Shown here one piece after another: positions 1 through 7,020 of a DNA stretch of 11,241 bases. The notes under the pieces were generated by a model. That model made no database searches. It was not told where the DNA came from and saw only the letters and a list, made by a program, of their open reading frames with translations. The position numbers and the translations under genes are program-made. Each line of letters starts with the position of its first letter. Positions within the stretch are counted from its first letter, which is position 1. Source of the stretch: Lachnospiraceae bacterium (GTDB lineage Bacteria; Bacillota; Clostridia; Lachnospirales; Lachnospiraceae); assembly GCA_017380975.1 (NCBI GenBank), contig JAFOCX010000130.1, forward strand, positions 1-11,241. Direction: 5' to 3'.

Positions 1-1
1 A

Positions 2-250
2 AGCGCGGATTATCTGGAAACGACGATCACCGATATCGACCTGAAGATCATCCTGAAGCAGTACACCTGGACTGCGTGCAATCCGTTCGACGTCTACTGG
101 GCGCGGTATGGGAAACTGCCGAAGCCGCCGGAGTTCTTTTTGGTCAGGAATTCAAGAAGACGCAGCAACAGCTATGCTCGTTTTAGACGCCCGGAAAATC
201 TTGCAAAAAAACTGCGTTTCTTCTCCATATCTACAAGCGGTACTTCCTGA
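2..250 (+). CDS. Unrecognised plus-strand coding fragment, partial at the left edge
   Basis: I do not recognise this protein. The frame starting at base 2 is open from the window edge to a TGA at 248-250, giving 82 codons with no start visible. Bases 1-171 look truly coding: about 40 of the first 50 codons end in G or C, overall GC is about 53%, and both other plus frames and all minus frames are broken by stops or have poor composition. The visible peptide is rich in aromatic and acidic residues early (for example TDIDLKIILKQYTW and NPFDVYWARYG) and becomes Arg/Ser-rich near codons 50-60. From base 172 onward the frame is simply antisense to the end of minD, so the real product may be cut at a junction near 150-172 and its native C-terminus may be missing. 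Composition and orientation differ from every other gene here. That fits a prophage or integrative element, a rearrangement breakpoint or a chimeric assembly join. No function is proposed. Confidence 0.4.
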   Translation, partial: SADYLETTITDIDLKIILKQYTWTACNPFDVYWARYGKLPKPPEFFLVRNSRRRSNSYARFRRPENLAKKLRFFSISTSGTS

Positions 251-963
251 CCGAATACACGTTTGCAAATATTGAGATATGCCTGTCCGGATGCAGAATT
301 CATGCCGGCTAAAGGTTCTCCCTGGTTGGTCGAGACCACAATCTCCTCTTCATCCGGAATCGCACCGATCAAAGGGATCCCTAAGATGTCCGTCACATCT
401 TCGATCGACATCATATCGCCGCGTCTTACCATGTCCATACGGACACGGTTCACGATCAAATCGATCTTCGTGATCCCCTCTGCTTCTAAAAGACCGATGA
501 TACGGTCCGCATCACGGATCGCTGACACTTCCGGAGTCGTTACTACAAATGCACGGTCTGCACCTGCAATTGCATTTTTAAATCCTTGTTCGATCCCGGC
601 CGGACAATCTAACAGTACATAATCAAATTCTTCTCTTAAATCATCGACCAGCTTTTGCATCTGTCCCGGTGTAACCGCAGACTTGTCCTTCGTCTGAGCC
701 GATGGAAGTAAAAACAGGTTTGGATATCTTTTGTCTTTTATAAGGGCTTGCTTCATACGACAATTCCCCTCCACCACATCTACCAGATTGTAGACAATGC
801 GGTTCTCCAGTCCCATGACTACATCCAGGTTCCGCAGACCGATATCTGTATCGATCAATACAACCTTGGCGCCCATCATAGCAAGACCGGTTCCGACATT
901 CGCAGAGGTTGTCGTCTTGCCTACACCCCCTTTACCGGATGTAACAACAATGACTTCACTCAT
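172..963 (-). CDS. minD: Septum site-determining ATPase MinD
   Basis: MinD is the membrane-cycling ATPase that recruits and activates MinC, so that FtsZ rings are blocked away from midcell. The 263-residue product has the deviant Walker A motif KGGVGKT at residues 11-17 with signature Lys11 and Lys16, and a Walker A' region around DTDIGLRNLD (Asp38, Asp40). It ends in a basic amphipathic tail (about residues 248-263, KKRSFFARFSGRLKRA), which is the expected membrane-targeting sequence. Length is normal for the family. The ATG at 963 follows AGGAGG with an 8-base spacer, so the start is well supported. It lies 103 nt downstream of minC on the same strand; that gap carries two hairpins and a candidate promoter. 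The stop is TAG at 172-174. Beyond it the sequence changes character to a GC-rich plus-strand frame, so the usual downstream neighbours (mgsA and rodA in many Lachnospiraceae, from memory) are not seen. The tail looks complete, but loss of a few native terminal residues cannot be excluded. Confidence 0.96.
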   Translation of the reverse strand: MSEVIVVTSGKGGVGKTTTSANVGTGLAMMGAKVVLIDTDIGLRNLDVVMGLENRIVYNLVDVVEGNCRMKQALIKDKRYPNLFLLPSAQTKDKSAVTPGQMQKLVDDLREEFDYVLLDCPAGIEQGFKNAIAGADRAFVVTTPEVSAIRDADRIIGLLEAEGITKIDLIVNRVRMDMVRRGDMMSIEDVTDILGIPLIGAIPDEEEIVVSTNQGEPLAGMNSASGQAYLNICKRVFGQEVPLVDMEKKRSFFARFSGRLKRA

Positions 964-993
964 AAGAATATCCTCCTGTATTCAGTTGTTTTT

Positions 994-1024
994 GTGCATC
1001 TCTGCACGAGTCAGTTCATGACTC
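994..1024 (-). other. Two abutting hairpins in the minC-minD spacer
   Basis: Read on the minus strand, this 31-base stretch is two perfect inverted repeats with no base between them. The first is GAGTCATGAACTGACTC (1008-1024), a 6-bp stem with a 5-base loop. The second is GTGCAGAGATGCAC (994-1007), a 5-bp stem closed by a GAGA tetraloop. An A-rich run follows rather than a T-run, so neither hairpin looks like an intrinsic terminator for the operon. They lie between minC and the minD ribosome binding site (about 971-976). They could stabilise or help process the minD message, or form an operator. The role is inferred; the symmetry is directly visible. Confidence 0.5.
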
Positions 1025-1034
1025 CATCAGTACT

Positions 1035-1063
1035 ATTTTACATGAAAATCCAAGAGTTTTCCA
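1035..1063 (-). promoter_or_regulatory. Candidate sigma-A promoter for minD
   Basis: On the minus strand a -35-like TGGAAA (1058-1063, 4 of 6 matches to TTGACA) and a -10-like TAAAAT (1035-1040, 5 of 6 matches to TATAAT) are 17 bases apart. Transcription would begin near 1028, just before the two hairpins, giving a minD leader of about 65 nt. The -35 box is weak, and in AT-rich spacers such matches arise by chance, so this is only a candidate. minD could be expressed solely by read-through from minC. Confidence 0.3.
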
Positions 1064-1066
1064 GTA

Positions 1067-1732
1067 TTAAATGAAATTTAACGAAGTAAAAAAATTCTTT
1101 TTTATTGTTTCCGAACAAATTCGTCCGTTTTCTGTCAGAATCATCATAGGTCCTCTTCCGAGAAGCTTTCCACTCTTCGCTTTTTGGAAATTCATGTCGG
1201 AAATCTTTACCTGGTCCGGCGCCATTTCAAAAGCCACGACCACAGCATCACAATTTCCTGCAGCACCTGCATGAACGGTACCCTTTAGGCTGCCGAGAAT
1301 AATTACATTTCCTTTCGCAGCAACTCTGGCTCCTTTTTCAACATCTCCGATGATCACGATACTGGCTTCTGATTCCAGCACATCCCCTGCACGGAGTGTT
1401 CCTTTATAAAACTGTCCTGTTGCAGAGGACAATTCCATCAATTTCTCATTGAGAGCTTTTTCACAGCGCTCAATACGTTTTGCATCCGTATCGATAAGGC
1501 AAAGGATCTCAATTCCGGAATTGTCCGTGATCGTATTGACAATCTGAAGTTCTTCTTCTGCAGTAAGTGTTCTTCCTTCCAGAGTCAGTGTCATTTGTGC
1601 ACTTCCCCAGAATCGGGCGGTCTCTCTAAATTTTGTCTCCACCGCATGAATAAGTTCGTCAAAAGAAATATCCGGATCCATGATCACCGTCATCCCTGCT
1701 TTATTTCCTTTGATCACAACTGCATTTCGCAT
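1067..1732 (-). CDS. minC: Septum site-determining protein MinC
   Basis: MinC is the FtsZ polymerisation inhibitor that works with MinD. The predicted product has 221 residues: a small alpha/beta N-terminal domain (about 1-100, MRNAVVIKG onward), a charged linker, and a C-terminal beta-helix domain (about 108-205) with the repeating pattern of short beta strands and glycines (for example IVIIGDV, NVIILGSLKG and TVHAGAAGN) that binds MinD. Position 114-117 reads RAGD where E. coli and Bacillus MinC have RSGQ. The ATG at 1732 is chosen over an upstream in-frame start at 1792 because AGAAAGGAG sits 8 bases before it, and the longer form would overlap the end of mrdA. It starts 22 bases after the mrdA stop, so it is probably co-transcribed with the elongation genes. 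minD follows after 103 nt. Confidence 0.94.
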   Translation of the reverse strand: MRNAVVIKGNKAGMTVIMDPDISFDELIHAVETKFRETARFWGSAQMTLTLEGRTLTAEEELQIVNTITDNSGIEILCLIDTDAKRIERCEKALNEKLMELSSATGQFYKGTLRAGDVLESEASIVIIGDVEKGARVAAKGNVIILGSLKGTVHAGAAGNCDAVVVAFEMAPDQVKISDMNFQKAKSGKLLGRGPMMILTENGRICSETIKKNFFTSLNFI

Positions 1733-1754
1733 GGAAGAAACTCCTTTCTGAAAT

Positions 1755-4175
1755 TTAGTCGCTGATCTCAACGTCAGAAACATTGAGAGCATGATTGTTT
1801 AAAATATAATCTAAATCTGTATATCCATAATAGTATCGATATACGTTCTTTGCTACTGTTGCAGCATTGGTAGATGTGTAACCGAACGGAATGTTTACGG
1901 TTACTGCTACTTCCGGATTCTGATACGGTGCAAAGGAAACGAAAAATGCATGGTTTACTTTATGACCGTTCTTAACTTCCTCGGCTGTACCCGTCTTACC
2001 TGCAATATCAATTTCAAGATCGCTGAAAATCTTTCTTGCAGAACCATCGGAAATTACCTTTCTCATACCACGCTGGACAATCGTCCAGGTAGAATCAGAA
2101 ATATTGATCTCAGATCGTACTTCCGGAGTATAATCCTCCAAAATACTTCCCTGAGAATCCGTTCTCTTATCAAGCAGACTCAGATTATATACAGTACCTC
2201 GATTCGCCATCGCAGTGACGTAACGGGCAAGCTGTACGTTGGAATAAGAGTTTGTACCCTGACCGATGGATGATGCTTCCGGTTTTTCCGTTGTCATCTG
2301 CGGTGTTTTCTCAGAAATTTCAATACCGGATGTTTCGTCCAGACCAAACATCGATGCATATTTTCGAATGATCTCAATGCCTCGCTCCGGATCATAACTT
2401 CCGTCCGGTGCACCGGAAAAACGATGTCCCATTTCCGCAAAGAAAACGTTACAAGAATTCATAATGCCATGCTCTGCGTCCAACGGACCATGCATGCCCG
2501 GATATACCCAGCACTTTAAGTACGGAGAAATTTCCTGATATTGACCGATACAGTTGATCTGCTCTGTCTGGCCAACCACGCCTTCTTCCAGCGCCGCTAC
2601 CGCGATGATCGGTTTGAATGTTGAACCCGGAGCCTTCTGTGCCTGTGTTGCATTATTATATAATGGAAGAGACAGATCATTATTTAATTTATTGTAGTAT
2701 TCTGCGTCTACACTTCCGGAGAATTTATTATTATCGTAGCTTGGATAGGTAACCAGCGCACGGACTTCACCCGTATTAACATCCGTGATCACACAGCTTG
2801 CAGAACACGGATCCAGTGCCAGCTGAGCCGGAGTAATCTCCATTTCGGAAATTTTTCTGCGGATAAGCTGGAACGCATACTCATCACCGTTCTGCTCCAG
2901 AAGTCTCACTTCATTTTCATCATAAGCCAGAACATTCTGGGAATACAGTGCAAGACAAAGTTCTTTTCCTGTCACAACCTGTTTATTGATCAGATATCGA
3001 TAAATCTTTTTCGCAAATGCATTATCATTCTGCAGGTCTTCCATCACATAATCGATGATAACTTCATAGATCTGGTCTGCATCGGAATAGCGTGACTCGA
3101 TGGAAAGTTTCGTTGTATCGATCCAGCTCTCCGCAATTCCTTCATATATATAATCACGAAGACTGATCGTATCCGCTTTCCAATTTTTATATGCTTCTGA
3201 ATTCTGATCAATCTTGGATGTCTGAATAATTCCTTCATTCACTAAGAATGAATAAATATACTGCATATATGCGAACATATCTTCCGGAAGATCGATCAGT
3301 TCCGTCGCCTCTTCATTCATTAACTCGGAACGGATCGCGGAAGTCACATCCGTCCTCGCATTGCTGTATTTCGCAAAAATGTTTTTCTCTACCTGAGAAG
3401 CCTCTACTGCAGAGAATGCTTTTACATCTAAAACGTTGTTGTTGATCAGCTGATAGTATGCATCTTTTACAGGGATCGGAAGGTTGGATGCCTTTTTATA
3501 GTCAGCCTCCGTCAGATCTCGATTTACCAGTTTATCTTTTATGATGCCGGCAAGCTGCTGTTCCAAAAGATGGTATACACCAATCTGAAGATCACGATCG
3601 ATCGTAAGATAAATATCATCACCTGCTACAGGAGCCGTCTGATCTACAATTTCAATAATTCGACCCTGGCTGTCAACATACATGGTCTGGGAACCTTTTT
3701 GGCCCTGAAGTTTCGTTTCCATGGAAGCTTCAATACCGATCTTACCTACCAGGTCTGTCAGATCATAATCCGGATTGACTGCCTGAAGTCCTTCCAACTC
3801 ATCTTCCCAGACTTTACCGATATATCCGATGATCGGTGCAAAATAAATGCTGTCGTTGTATACACGAATGGTTGACTTGTCAATATTAACGCCTTTTAAT
3901 TCTGCAGAATTTTCAAGGACATCCGTCATCGTCTCTTTGCTGACATTCGTCGCAACCGTTGTCGACTCATATTTTCGATAAGCAGTAAAACCCATCGTAT
4001 ATCGGATATTGATAATTCCAAGAGCCTCTTCATCCGTGATCTCGATGAGATTTCCATTCTCATCTTTGAGCTTATCTAAACCATAGTAGGTAACCCGTTT
4101 TTCAAACATCTCTCTCGGAGTGATAGCAGAAGGATATTTTCCTTCTTCATCATCCAAATCTGATGTAGAGCGCAA
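1755..4175 (-). CDS. mrdA: PBP2 C-terminal fragment (transpeptidase domain), after the premature stop
   Basis: This 806-codon open stretch is in the same frame as the N-terminal fragment and carries the whole transpeptidase domain with all three motifs: STFK at local residues 518-521, SCN at 574-576 and KTG at 727-729. The nominal TTG at 4175 has no ribosome binding site and lies inside conserved sequence; the frame is in fact open back to the premature stop at 4236-4238. A product that re-initiated here would have no membrane anchor or export signal, so it would not reach the cell wall. It is therefore best read as the 3' part of the interrupted mrdA and not as an independent gene. Confidence 0.7.
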   Translation of the reverse strand: MRSTSDLDDEEGKYPSAITPREMFEKRVTYYGLDKLKDENGNLIEITDEEALGIINIRYTMGFTAYRKYESTTVATNVSKETMTDVLENSAELKGVNIDKSTIRVYNDSIYFAPIIGYIGKVWEDELEGLQAVNPDYDLTDLVGKIGIEASMETKLQGQKGSQTMYVDSQGRIIEIVDQTAPVAGDDIYLTIDRDLQIGVYHLLEQQLAGIIKDKLVNRDLTEADYKKASNLPIPVKDAYYQLINNNVLDVKAFSAVEASQVEKNIFAKYSNARTDVTSAIRSELMNEEATELIDLPEDMFAYMQYIYSFLVNEGIIQTSKIDQNSEAYKNWKADTISLRDYIYEGIAESWIDTTKLSIESRYSDADQIYEVIIDYVMEDLQNDNAFAKKIYRYLINKQVVTGKELCLALYSQNVLAYDENEVRLLEQNGDEYAFQLIRRKISEMEITPAQLALDPCSASCVITDVNTGEVRALVTYPSYDNNKFSGSVDAEYYNKLNNDLSLPLYNNATQAQKAPGSTFKPIIAVAALEEGVVGQTEQINCIGQYQEISPYLKCWVYPGMHGPLDAEHGIMNSCNVFFAEMGHRFSGAPDGSYDPERGIEIIRKYASMFGLDETSGIEISEKTPQMTTEKPEASSIGQGTNSYSNVQLARYVTAMANRGTVYNLSLLDKRTDSQGSILEDYTPEVRSEINISDSTWTIVQRGMRKVISDGSARKIFSDLEIDIAGKTGTAEEVKNGHKVNHAFFVSFAPYQNPEVAVTVNIPFGYTSTNAATVAKNVYRYYYGYTDLDYILNNHALNVSDVEISD

Positions 4176-4235
4176 GCCGTAGAAATCTGCAATGAAACGT
4201 TTTCTGGAAGATTCACTGGTTGTTTTATAAACAAT

Positions 4236-4634
4236 TTAACCGCTTGAATCAAATCCGATCGCAAACTCTCCCTCCACTGCTTCTCCGTGGCGATACAAAA
4301 TTCTCACTAATTCCAGCAGCATTCGATTCTTATCGTTGCTTTTTGCATAATCGCCATTGTCCTGGATGGTAACGTTGTAGGAAAGCTCATTGTATGCAAG
4401 TATATTTCCGTTTTTGTCGTAAATATTTCCTCTGGTGCTGTCCAGTTTGATCGTTTTTTCCGTCAGCGCCATATAATCCTGCTGATACTCCTCACCACTG
4501 ACTACCTGGAGATTAAAAAGGCGCACCACAAGAATCCCGAACAATCCGGTAAAGAATATGCTCAGGATAAATAATCTGGAAGCCAGAAGTTTTTTTACAA
4601 AATCTTTAAAAATTTCCAGTAAATCGCTATACAA
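4236..4634 (-). CDS. mrdA: PBP2 N-terminal fragment (membrane anchor), up to the premature stop
   Basis: This is the 132-residue piece that would be translated if the TAA at 4236-4238 ends synthesis. It holds a short cytoplasmic stretch, one hydrophobic segment (about 20-40, LFILSIFFTGLFGILVV), and the start of the periplasmic region, including the class B PBP signature DSTRGNIYDKNGNILAYN near 69-86. It contains no catalytic residue and could not cross-link peptidoglycan alone. The TTG start overlaps the last bases of mreD, and the upstream AAGGAG is the only reasonable ribosome binding site. It is listed separately so that the two open segments are clear; biologically it is the 5' part of the interrupted gene described above. 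Confidence 0.7.
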   Translation of the reverse strand: MYSDLLEIFKDFVKKLLASRLFILSIFFTGLFGILVVRLFNLQVVSGEEYQQDYMALTEKTIKLDSTRGNIYDKNGNILAYNELSYNVTIQDNGDYAKSNDKNRMLLELVRILYRHGEAVEGEFAIGFDSSG

Positions 4635-5157
4635 TCGTCGTGTCTCTCCTTTTTTCCATCTCTTCCAGTTTACGGCTGATAAATAAAAACAGTCGATAAA
4701 CGATCAGAGTGGTTACAACGGTAAATATTGTTTCCGGTAAAATAATATTTACCAGATAATATCCAAAACTAAGTCTTCCGCGCACTAAGAATCCAAATAC
4801 ATACAAGTACAAATTGTATGAGAACTCATTTAATACACAAAGGACCAAAGGCAGTGTAATATAATCTTCATAATAATACTTGGTACAGATTCCGTTGACA
4901 TATCCCATCCAGATATAAAACAAGGTATAAAATCCCAATGCTCCTCCTGAGGACAAATCCAAAAGCAGACCTGCAACCAGTCCATAGCAGATACCGGAGC
5001 TGCTGCCTCTGATAAATCCGAACGAGAAGATCAGGATCAACAGCAGATTCGGATATACCGCAAGAAACGGAATGAGCGGAAACACGCATGTCTGCACAAT
5101 AAATGCAAGTACGATCAAAAGAAGATTGATTCCAATTCTCTTTAAACTGTTATTCAT
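4627..5157 (-). CDS. mreD: Rod shape-determining membrane protein MreD
   Basis: MreD is an integral membrane component of the elongation complex. The product is 176 residues and almost wholly hydrophobic, with about five or six predicted membrane segments, a short basic N-terminus (MNNSLKRIG) and a charged tail (about ISRKLEEMEKRRDTTIV). Length and hydropathy are typical of the family. I chose the ATG at 5157 (overlapping the mreC stop by 8 bases) over the ATG at 5175, because the latter has its AAAGG directly against the start codon with no spacer; either way it appears translationally coupled to mreC. Its own stop overlaps the TTG start of mrdA by 8 bases. Identification rests on position between mreC and mrdA plus the hydrophobic profile, since MreD sequences are poorly conserved. 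Confidence 0.9.
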   Translation of the reverse strand: MNNSLKRIGINLLLIVLAFIVQTCVFPLIPFLAVYPNLLLILIFSFGFIRGSSSGICYGLVAGLLLDLSSGGALGFYTLFYIWMGYVNGICTKYYYEDYITLPLVLCVLNEFSYNLYLYVFGFLVRGRLSFGYYLVNIILPETIFTVVTTLIVYRLFLFISRKLEEMEKRRDTTIV

Positions 5158-5992
5158 GAATCTCAGGCCCCGCATCCTTTAAATCTGTGATCACTAATAC
5201 TTCCTGAAGTCGATCAAACTGTGCAACCGGAATCACATATCCGGATTTTGTGAGGTTGTCACTATAGTCCACGGTTATATCGGTTGCATATCCGATCAAA
5301 ATACCCGGAAGGAATTTTCCGCTGATATTGGATGTCACGATCATATCACCATCTTTGATATCATCGTCTTTTTCCATGTAACCGAGATTTAAACGTCCTT
5401 CATTAAAAAGTTTCAGATCTCCGGATACGATACAAGTATCTCCGGACTGCTGAGCCATCGCACTGACTTCACTGGAGTCATCAATGATGGAGCGAACCGT
5501 CGCGTAATTGGCCCCTACATCTGTTATGATTCCAACCAGTCCGCCGCCTGCAATGACATTCATATTTTCCTTGATGCCGTCTGCGGAACCTTTATCAATA
5601 CGAAATACAGAAAACCAGGAGCCGGTATCCTTCGCGATGATCCTTGCTCCGACTTTATTGTACTGCATGTACTGAGTGTCCAGTTCATACAGATTTCTGA
5701 GCCGCTCCAGCTCCAGCTGTTCTGCACGAAGTCTTGTATTTTCTTCCGTCAGTTCGTCGACTCGCGCCTGTAAGCGTTCGTTCTCTTCTAATGCAGTTTT
5801 TAACTCTCGAATATTGGTGGCTTCTTCATAAATACTTCCGCCGACCGCATTAACTCCGGACTGGATCGGAACTAATACGTATCCAACCGCACTTCGAAGC
5901 GGATTCAGTAAACTGCCCTTCAGGGATGTGATACCGATCATGCAGATACAAAATATAGATAAACCGATCAAAAAATATCTGGTATTTTTCAT
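5150..5992 (-). CDS. mreC: Rod shape-determining protein MreC
   Basis: MreC is the bitopic scaffold that links the elongation machinery to PBP2. The 280-residue protein has one N-terminal membrane segment (about 6-24), then a coiled coil (about 56-104, rich in heptad Leu and in Glu/Arg, around LEENERLQARVDELTEEN), then a beta-rich periplasmic domain (about 110-270) containing RIDKGSADGIKENMNV and GLVGIITDVG, which are standard MreC core motifs. Length is normal. The ATG at 5992 lies 2 bases after the radC stop; a weak GGGGA sits about 12 bases upstream inside the radC end, so coupling to radC is likely. mreB is not adjacent, unlike in many Firmicutes. Confidence 0.95.
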   Translation of the reverse strand: MKNTRYFLIGLSIFCICMIGITSLKGSLLNPLRSAVGYVLVPIQSGVNAVGGSIYEEATNIRELKTALEENERLQARVDELTEENTRLRAEQLELERLRNLYELDTQYMQYNKVGARIIAKDTGSWFSVFRIDKGSADGIKENMNVIAGGGLVGIITDVGANYATVRSIIDDSSEVSAMAQQSGDTCIVSGDLKLFNEGRLNLGYMEKDDDIKDGDMIVTSNISGKFLPGILIGYATDITVDYSDNLTKSGYVIPVAQFDRLQEVLVITDLKDAGPEIHE

Positions 5993-5994
5993 TG

Positions 5995-6711
5995 TTATAA
6001 AATTCCCCGTTCTTTTAAGCTCACATAGGAATTATCTCCTATAATGATGTGATCTAACAGCGAGATTCCGATCATCTTTCCTGCTTCTGCCACTCGTTTT
6101 GTAAACAGGCAGTCATCGTTGCTGGGTGTCGGATCTCCGCTTGGGTGATTATGAAGTAAAATGACACTTGTTCCGCGGTATTTGAGTGCTTCAATGAAGA
6201 TTTCCCGCGGTGTTGCCAGCGATGCATTCACTGTTCCTTTGGAAATGTCAATATCCTTCATAAGAACATTCTTCGTATTTAAAATCAGCATTTTCAGAAA
6301 TTCCTGCTCCTTATGACGCATTTCTTCCATGAAATATTCTGCGATCACAGCAGGATTTCTGCATATCAGCTCACTGGTTACTTTCGCTGATTTCCAGATT
6401 CGCTTGGAAAGTTCTCCGATACAAGACAATTGAACTGCCTTGACCGATCCAATCCCTCGAATCTCTTGATAATCTGCCAGTGAGTGATGAAGAAGGCCGG
6501 GAAGTCCCGAAGGATTCCCCAGCTTCAATATCTCCTCAGCCAGATCCCTGACTGATTTGTCTTTGGTTCCTGTCCGAAGGATCACAGCCAAAAGCTCTGC
6601 ATCCGACAGACTTTCCACTCCGTACTCAGCAGCCTTTTCATAGGGACGCTCTGATTCCGGCAGTGACTTCATGGTTTTTCTGTTGTTTCGATCTTCTTTT
6701 TTGTAATTCAT
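5995..6711 (-). CDS. radC: RadC family JAB/MPN-domain protein
   Basis: RadC proteins were once linked to DNA repair, but their true cellular role is unsettled. The 238-residue product has the opening motif SLPESERPYEKAAEYG, a helix-hairpin-helix region (about 83-95, EIRGIGSVKAVQL), and a C-terminal JAB1/MPN metalloprotease-like domain whose metal motif HNHPSGDPTPSNDD starts at about 187, with a likely partner Glu in EQEFL (about residue 137). This matches the family's usual size. Starts at 6738 (TTG), 6711 (ATG) and 6672 (ATG) are all possible; 6711 is chosen because GGAAGG lies about 11 bases upstream, while 6738 has a ribosome site too close and 6672 has none. It is followed 2 bases later by mreC, a known Firmicute linkage. 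Confidence 0.93.
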   Translation of the reverse strand: MNYKKEDRNNRKTMKSLPESERPYEKAAEYGVESLSDAELLAVILRTGTKDKSVRDLAEEILKLGNPSGLPGLLHHSLADYQEIRGIGSVKAVQLSCIGELSKRIWKSAKVTSELICRNPAVIAEYFMEEMRHKEQEFLKMLILNTKNVLMKDIDISKGTVNASLATPREIFIEALKYRGTSVILLHNHPSGDPTPSNDDCLFTKRVAEAGKMIGISLLDHIIIGDNSYVSLKERGIL

Positions 6712-6768
6712 CCTGCACCTGACCTTCCGGCTCTCCAAGTACCTTTCCGTCAGTATGTCCTATGTTAG

Positions 6769-7020
6769 TTACAGTAATCGATACACGAGAATGGCGATGA
6801 TCACGCCAATGATACTTGCCATTGTAATTCGGATTGTAAGACCGAATGTAATAACAAGAATACCGAAGTTAAGTACCAGCGGATTATTAAGACCAAATGC
6901 TTCTCCGTAATTCAGCCAGCCAAATCCCGGAACACCTGAAGCCATCTCTCCGATAAATCCGCCAAGTACGATTCCTGACAATAATAACAGTAATAATGTC
7001 CAGGAGCTCTTACTTCTCAT
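6769..7020 (-). CDS. Small membrane protein, DUF4321 family
   Basis: An 83-residue, strongly hydrophobic protein of unknown function. It resembles the DUF4321 family found next to radC/mre genes in Clostridia; this assignment is from memory of the family's pattern. An N-terminal membrane segment (about 7-25, LLLLLLSGIVLGGFIG) is followed by a loop with Gly, Pro and aromatic residues (GVPGFGWLNYGEAFGL), then one or two more segments (about 48-82). The ATG at 7020 has AGAGGTG about 9 bases upstream. Gaps of 71 nt before it and 57 nt before radC are among the looser spacings in the run. No catalytic motif is visible, so no activity is claimed. Confidence 0.85.
   Translation of the reverse strand: MRSKSSWTLLLLLLSGIVLGGFIGEMASGVPGFGWLNYGEAFGLNNPLVLNFGILVITFGLTIRITMASIIGVIIAILVYRLL

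Larger units (their letters stand above)
1755..4634 (-). pseudogene. mrdA: Penicillin-binding protein 2 (class B PBP) interrupted by an in-frame stop
   Basis: PBP2 is the elongation-specific D,D-transpeptidase that works with RodA and MreC/MreD to cross-link side-wall peptidoglycan. The reading frame runs 960 codons including the final TAA, and is broken only by a TAA at codon 133 (4236-4238); both sides are in the same frame and read as one family member. In full numbering, a membrane anchor lies at about 20-40, the dimerisation region follows, and the transpeptidase motifs are STFK at 671-674 (nucleophile Ser671), SCN at 727-729 and KTG at 880-882. A helical insert of about 235 residues (about 374-608) precedes the catalytic core. 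Start: a TTG at 4634 overlapping the mreD stop by 8 bases, with AAGGAG 11 bases upstream. It follows mreC and mreD, as expected for mrdA. The stop may be a true nonsense mutation, a sequence error, or (less likely) a read-through codon. All catalytic motifs are intact downstream. Confidence 0.85.

Noticed and set aside
994..1024. Rho-independent terminator after minC
   Set aside because: The hairpins are real, but on the minus strand they are followed by an A-rich run and not a T-run, and stems of 5-6 bp are short.
263..1074. Plus-strand open frames opposite minD (263-622, 748-1074 and 797-1021)
   Set aside because: They are antisense shadows of a clearly recognised minD with good ribosome site and motifs; their translations show no family features.
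4076..4264. Overlapping minus-strand 62-residue frame across the mrdA stop, possibly a frameshift bypass
   Set aside because: The frames before and after the TAA are the same, so no frameshift is needed; this frame has no PBP2-like sequence.
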